A stretch of 25,263 bases of DNA from Candidatus Neoanaerotignum tabaqchaliae (GTDB taxonomy: Bacteria; Bacillota; Clostridia; Lachnospirales; Anaerotignaceae): positions 1 to 25,263 of the forward strand of contig CAJFUS010000019.1 in the NCBI GenBank assembly GCA_904420235.1, read 5' to 3'. Under the pieces are notes generated by a model. It did no database searches. It was not told the origin of the DNA and saw only the letters and a program-made list of their open reading frames with translations. Below, one piece after another: positions 22,001-25,263 of this stretch. Position numbers and translations under genes: made by a program. Position 1 is the stretch's first letter. The number at the start of each line of letters is the position of its first letter.

Positions 22001-24520
22001 ATGGATAAACCCAGAAAAAACTGGAAAAAAATATTAATAGCTATGCGGGCCGATATTGTTATATTTGTTGTGCTAATTGTTATAGGAAGCGTAAGTTTCA
22101 GTTTTGTTAAAACTGCGCTTCTTAAAAACTCACAGGAGCTTGGCTCGTCTTTGGCCGCCAGCTGTGCCTCAGAGGAAAGCAACAGTCTTACGGTTTATGA
22201 AACTTTGCTGTCGTTTGGGGCGGATACAATAAGCTCAAATATAGACGTCTGGGAATACGGCGATATGGAGAACTGGTTAAGGGCATATTCAAATCGTATT
22301 CAAATGGCCCTTGGGCAGGGCACCGTAGATATGTATGCTGTAATTGACGGAAAAATAATAGCTGTAAATCCATGGGAAGGTGACGAAACATACGATTATT
22401 CGTCTTCAAGCTGGTATCAAATGGCTATATCTTCTGACAAGGCAGTTTTTACAGATGTGTATACAGACGCCATTTACAACAGACCTGTTATAACAATGGC
22501 GAAAGGATGCGGAGAAAACGATGTTTTGGCTTTTGACATTTTTCCAGAAAATATACAGCTTGAGAAAAGCGCATTTGAACTGCCGGATGGGGCGTCGGTT
22601 TTTTTGTGTGACAGCAACGGAACCTTAATTTATAGTCAACTTGAGAAAAAATATCCGAAAAACGAGGTTCAGGAATATTTTAATGGGATTTTTAACGGCA
22701 TAAAAAGCGGTGAGCATGACAAATATGACTCGTTTGTTATGGATATGGACGGAAACAAAAGGGGAGCCTATTACAAAACAATGCCGAATGGTTGGCTTGC
22801 CGTTGTTACAATACCTTTTTCAAGTATACTTCATGATTTACGCAGTTTTACAACTGGCTCTCTTATTGTTTTTATGTTTCTTATACTAACTCTTGTTTTA
22901 ATTACGCTTAAAGACCTTAAATTTAACTGGCAGATAGAAAGAACAAACGAAACCGTAAGGGTTTTGGGAAACTCTTATTATGCCATATATAGAGTTGATT
23001 TTGTTAAAAATACCTATGAGATGATAAAAGGGTCAGACTACATAAGAAGCCGCATGGAAAAGACGGGAAGATATGACGAGCTTCTTAAAACAATGGTTGA
23101 GGTTATAGAAAAGGACGCCTGCGATGAATATATGGAAAGCTTTTCTGTTGAGAATATAAGAAAGCTGGTTTCTCAGCGAATAAGGGACTTTGGCGGCGAT
23201 TTTTTAAGAAAATTCGGGGACGAGTATCACTGGGTAAACGTCAGGGTTCTTTTTGACGAGTCGTTGGCTCCAGGGGAAGTGGTTTTATGCTTTAGAGAGG
23301 CGGACTTGGAAAAACGGCAGCAGCTTCAGGAAAGAAAATTGCTTGAAACATCTCTTGAGGCCTCAAGGCAAAGTGAGAAATCAAAGCAGGCCTTTTTCAG
23401 CAATATGTCTCACGATATGAGAACGCCCCTTAACGCCATAATAGGAATTTCAGAGCTGGCCTCAAAAGCCGTTGACAATCCTGAAAAAATTTCAGAGTAT
23501 CTTGATAAAATTAATCTGTCAAGCCGTCAGCTTTTGGAGCTTATAAACGATATACTTGATATGTCAAGAATGGAGCAGGGGAAGATTGTTTTAAATACTC
23601 AAAAATTTGACCTGAAAAAATGTATAAATGACTGCTGCGAAAACTTTAGATTTCAGGCGGAAAAGGACAGCAAAGCCTTTGAGATTAATTTTAATATAGA
23701 AAACTCAAAAGTTATGGGAGACCCATTCAGGGTAAGTCAGGTAATTAATAACCTTTTGTCGAATGCTTTTAAGTTTACCTCTGCAAATGACAGTGTAAAG
23801 GTTGAAGTATCGCAACTTGAAAAAGGTGACTATTCCAAATATAAAATAGTTGTTTCGGACACCGGTCTTGGAATGTCGGAGGACTTTTTAAAGAAAGTGT
23901 TTGAGCCATACGCCAGAGAAACAAGGTTCAGCACGAAAAAAATAGCAGGAACAGGTCTTGGAATGGCTATTGTTAAAAATCTTGTGGACCAAATGAACGG
24001 ACATATTTATGTTGAAAGCCGCCTTGGAGATGGAAGCGCCTTTACTGTAACTTTGCCTTTTATAACAGATGAGGAAGAGGAAATTTTGGCCCAAGAGTCA
24101 ACAAAAAATGATAATAAAAAAGCGTTTTCATTGGAGGGCAAAAATATTCTTTTGGCCGAGGATAACATGATTAATATGGAAGTGGCCACAGAGATACTTT
24201 CAATGAACGGCATAAACATAGTTCAGGCTTGGAACGGAAAAGAAGCCGTTGAGATTTTTAAAAAGTCAAAAGAGTTTGAGTTTGACGCCATACTTATGGA
24301 CATGCAGATGCCGGAAATGGGCGGCTGCGACGCGGCTAAGGCTATAAGGGCCCTTAACCGCAGTGATGCCGGAAAAGTGCCGATAATAGCCGTTACAGCA
24401 AATGCCTTCGCCGAGGACATATCCGCTACGGCTGAGGCGGGAATGAATGCTCATATATCAAAACCAATAGATTTTAATATTTTATGCGGAACATTGGAAG
24501 AACTTATAAACGAAAATTAA
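22001..24520 (+). CDS. Hybrid sensor histidine kinase (dCache-PAS-HisKA-HATPase-REC)
   Basis: An 839-residue membrane receptor. Helix 1 is at about 14-37 and helix 2 at about 285-307; between them lies an extracellular double-Cache-like sensor. A PAS-like domain (about 320-440) contains YYAIYRVDF and YHWVNVRV. HisKA has H471 in SHDMRTPLNAI, HATPase_c has NNLLSNAFKFT, DTGLGMS and GTGLGMAIVKN (about 580-690), and the C-terminal receiver has phosphoacceptor D767 in ILMDMQMP with ISKPID. No HPt domain follows the receiver, so a separate HPt is needed; one is encoded at 8775-9134 beside a REC-HD-GYP regulator. GGGGG precedes ATG 22001 by nine bases. The signal is unknown; dCache domains bind small organic ligands in many bacteria. 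A terminator-like hairpin lies after the gene. Confidence 0.95.
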   Translation: MDKPRKNWKKILIAMRADIVIFVVLIVIGSVSFSFVKTALLKNSQELGSSLAASCASEESNSLTVYETLLSFGADTISSNIDVWEYGDMENWLRAYSNRIQMALGQGTVDMYAVIDGKIIAVNPWEGDETYDYSSSSWYQMAISSDKAVFTDVYTDAIYNRPVITMAKGCGENDVLAFDIFPENIQLEKSAFELPDGASVFLCDSNGTLIYSQLEKKYPKNEVQEYFNGIFNGIKSGEHDKYDSFVMDMDGNKRGAYYKTMPNGWLAVVTIPFSSILHDLRSFTTGSLIVFMFLILTLVLITLKDLKFNWQIERTNETVRVLGNSYYAIYRVDFVKNTYEMIKGSDYIRSRMEKTGRYDELLKTMVEVIEKDACDEYMESFSVENIRKLVSQRIRDFGGDFLRKFGDEYHWVNVRVLFDESLAPGEVVLCFREADLEKRQQLQERKLLETSLEASRQSEKSKQAFFSNMSHDMRTPLNAIIGISELASKAVDNPEKISEYLDKINLSSRQLLELINDILDMSRMEQGKIVLNTQKFDLKKCINDCCENFRFQAEKDSKAFEINFNIENSKVMGDPFRVSQVINNLLSNAFKFTSANDSVKVEVSQLEKGDYSKYKIVVSDTGLGMSEDFLKKVFEPYARETRFSTKKIAGTGLGMAIVKNLVDQMNGHIYVESRLGDGSAFTVTLPFITDEEEEILAQESTKNDNKKAFSLEGKNILLAEDNMINMEVATEILSMNGINIVQAWNGKEAVEIFKKSKEFEFDAILMDMQMPEMGGCDAAKAIRALNRSDAGKVPIIAVTANAFAEDISATAEAGMNAHISKPIDFNILCGTLEELINEN

Positions 24521-24566
24521 TATTAACGAACTAAGGCTTAAAGTTGAAAGAATTTTGCCATAGAAC

Positions 24567-24611
24567 AAACGGCGGTTTGTATTAACAATTTTTTAAATAC
24601 GACCGCCGTTT
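24567..24611 (+). terminator. Terminator-like hairpin after the hybrid kinase
   Basis: A perfect 10-bp stem, AAACGGCGGT (24567-24576) with ACCGCCGTTT (24602-24611), and a 25-base loop in which GTAT/ATAC can also pair. It is followed by AGTTATTTATT, a weak T-tract. The location, 47 bases after the stop codon, fits a transcription end. Confidence 0.65.
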
Positions 24612-24812
24612 AGTTATTTATTGTAAAATAAGCGTATGGAGAGCCAAAATGGATGAGAAAAATATAAAGGGCTGGTAACCTTATTATATTTTTGCGCGGT
24701 GTTTTTATTTAAAAAACTTAAAGAATTTACGAGCGTTTTAATTGTTTTTTATTAAAAGTGGACTATTTTCTGTTTTATATATTTTAAAAATTTATTTAAA
24801 TGTGATTTTTAC

Positions 24813-24841
24813 TTTAAAGATTTTAACTTTTATGGCATAAT
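24813..24841 (+). promoter_or_regulatory. Candidate promoter for the yaaA-like gene
   Basis: TTTAAA at 24813-24818, a 17-base spacer and CATAAT at 24836-24841 (four of six and five of six consensus bases). It would give a leader of about 110 bases containing the TTTCCAA/TTGGAAA stem. In AT-rich DNA such matches arise easily. Confidence 0.35.
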
Positions 24842-24959
24842 AAGCTTTGTTTATTAATTAAGGCAGGTGTTTCCAATTTCTTGAGGATATGCCGGACGTA
24901 TGTTGGAAATGGTATTTTTAAACGGGCGTTCGATTTTTATTTAAATTTTGGAGGTTTTT

Positions 24960-25263
24960 ATGCGCGTAATAATATCGCCGGCTAAAAAAATGATTGTTGA
25001 CGACAGTATTGAATACAGAAATCTGCCGGCGTTTATAGATAAGGCGGAGGAGCTTAAAAATTATCTGTCCTCATTAACTTATGAGGAGCTTAAAAAAATA
25101 TGGAAATGCAACGACAAAATAGCTCTTGAAAATTTTGAGCGTATTAATAAAATGGACCTGCGCCGCGGTTTAACGCCGGCTGTTTTATCATACAGCGGAA
25201 TACAATATACTTACATGGCGCCGTCGGTTTTTTCCTATGATGAGTTTGAGTATATAGAAAATA
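24960..25263 (+). CDS. yaaA: YaaA-family peroxide stress protein, 3' partial
   Basis: 101 visible codons, still open at the window edge. The N-terminus MRVIISPAKKM matches the conserved start of the YaaA/DUF328 family. Later segments LTPAVLSYSGIQYTYM and YDEFEYIE match the family's conserved YxG region. In E. coli YaaA protects DNA from Fenton damage during peroxide stress by limiting free iron. The full protein is about 250 residues in that family, so roughly 60 percent lies beyond the window. GGAGG at 24950-24954 is five bases from ATG 24960. The gene is absent from simple ORF lists only because its stop codon is not included. It appears to be a separate unit from the hybrid kinase. Confidence 0.88.
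   Translation, partial: MRVIISPAKKMIVDDSIEYRNLPAFIDKAEELKNYLSSLTYEELKKIWKCNDKIALENFERINKMDLRRGLTPAVLSYSGIQYTYMAPSVFSYDEFEYIEN

Larger units (their letters stand above)
24521..24959. other. Intergenic region: terminator-like hairpin, promoter candidate, leader hairpin
   Basis: About 440 AT-rich bases. Identifiable items are the hairpin at 24567-24611, a promoter-like pair at 24813-24841, a leader stem TTTCCAA (24870-24876) with TTGGAAA (24903-24909), and GGAGG at 24950-24954 for the last gene. The leader stem does not match a riboswitch class that I know. No coding frame is supported here. Confidence 0.5.

Noticed and set aside
1..25263. CRISPR arrays, insertion sequences, phage genes, tRNA or rRNA genes
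   Set aside because: No regularly spaced repeats, transposase or integrase motifs, terminal inverted repeats or RNA gene signatures were seen; base and codon use look uniform throughout.

Overview
The window reads as a low-GC Gram-positive anaerobe of the class Clostridia, probably a Lachnospirales/Lachnospiraceae relative. This is inferred from strong GGAGG-type ribosome binding sites, frequent GTG/TTG starts, A/T-ending codons, a DUF1540 mini-protein, Hsp33, a CotH-family protein and a class-I cyclic-di-GMP riboswitch. Twenty of the 21 genes lie on the + strand. The exception is a 53-residue cysteine-rich gene at 7180-7341. Both ends cut genes: a P-type Ca2+-ATPase on the left and a YaaA-family gene on the right.

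Region 1 (1-7400) is mostly housekeeping: the Ca2+-transporting ATPase, a HAD phosphatase with an orphan NuoE-like [2Fe-2S] protein, then methyltransferase, Hsp33, Nudix hydrolase and cyclophilin, ending in a clean intrinsic terminator, followed by the divergent DUF1540 gene.

Region 2 (7500-10709) is a signalling block: a REC-HD-GYP response regulator (predicted c-di-GMP phosphodiesterase), an overlapping stand-alone HPt protein, and a six-TM PAS-GGDEF diguanylate cyclase.

Region 3 (10680-20925) is the main discovery. A c-di-GMP-I (GEMM-I) riboswitch with its own promoter-like sequence and an intrinsic terminator stands directly upstream of eight tightly spaced genes: VTC-domain polyphosphate polymerase-like protein, DUF4956 membrane protein, CotH-family protein, membrane-anchored TIM-barrel glycosidase with a C-terminal beta-sandwich, membrane-anchored HEAT-repeat protein, BcsA/PgaC-like processive GT2 synthase, DivIVA-like coiled coil, and a membrane GGDEF(degenerate)-EAL phosphodiesterase. 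The terminator's 5' arm overlaps the 3' end of the aptamer, which predicts an ON switch. The block looks like a c-di-GMP-controlled cell-surface polymer locus, with the diguanylate cyclase just before the switch and the EAL enzyme as the last gene, giving a possible negative feedback loop.

Region 4 (20926-25263) holds a secreted TIM-barrel-like glycosidase candidate and a dCache-PAS-HisKA-HATPase-REC hybrid kinase that lacks its own HPt. That kinase could feed the stand-alone HPt and REC-HD-GYP pair on the other side of the polymer operon. A terminator-like hairpin and the start of a yaaA-like gene follow. All functional statements are from motif reading; no database search was run.
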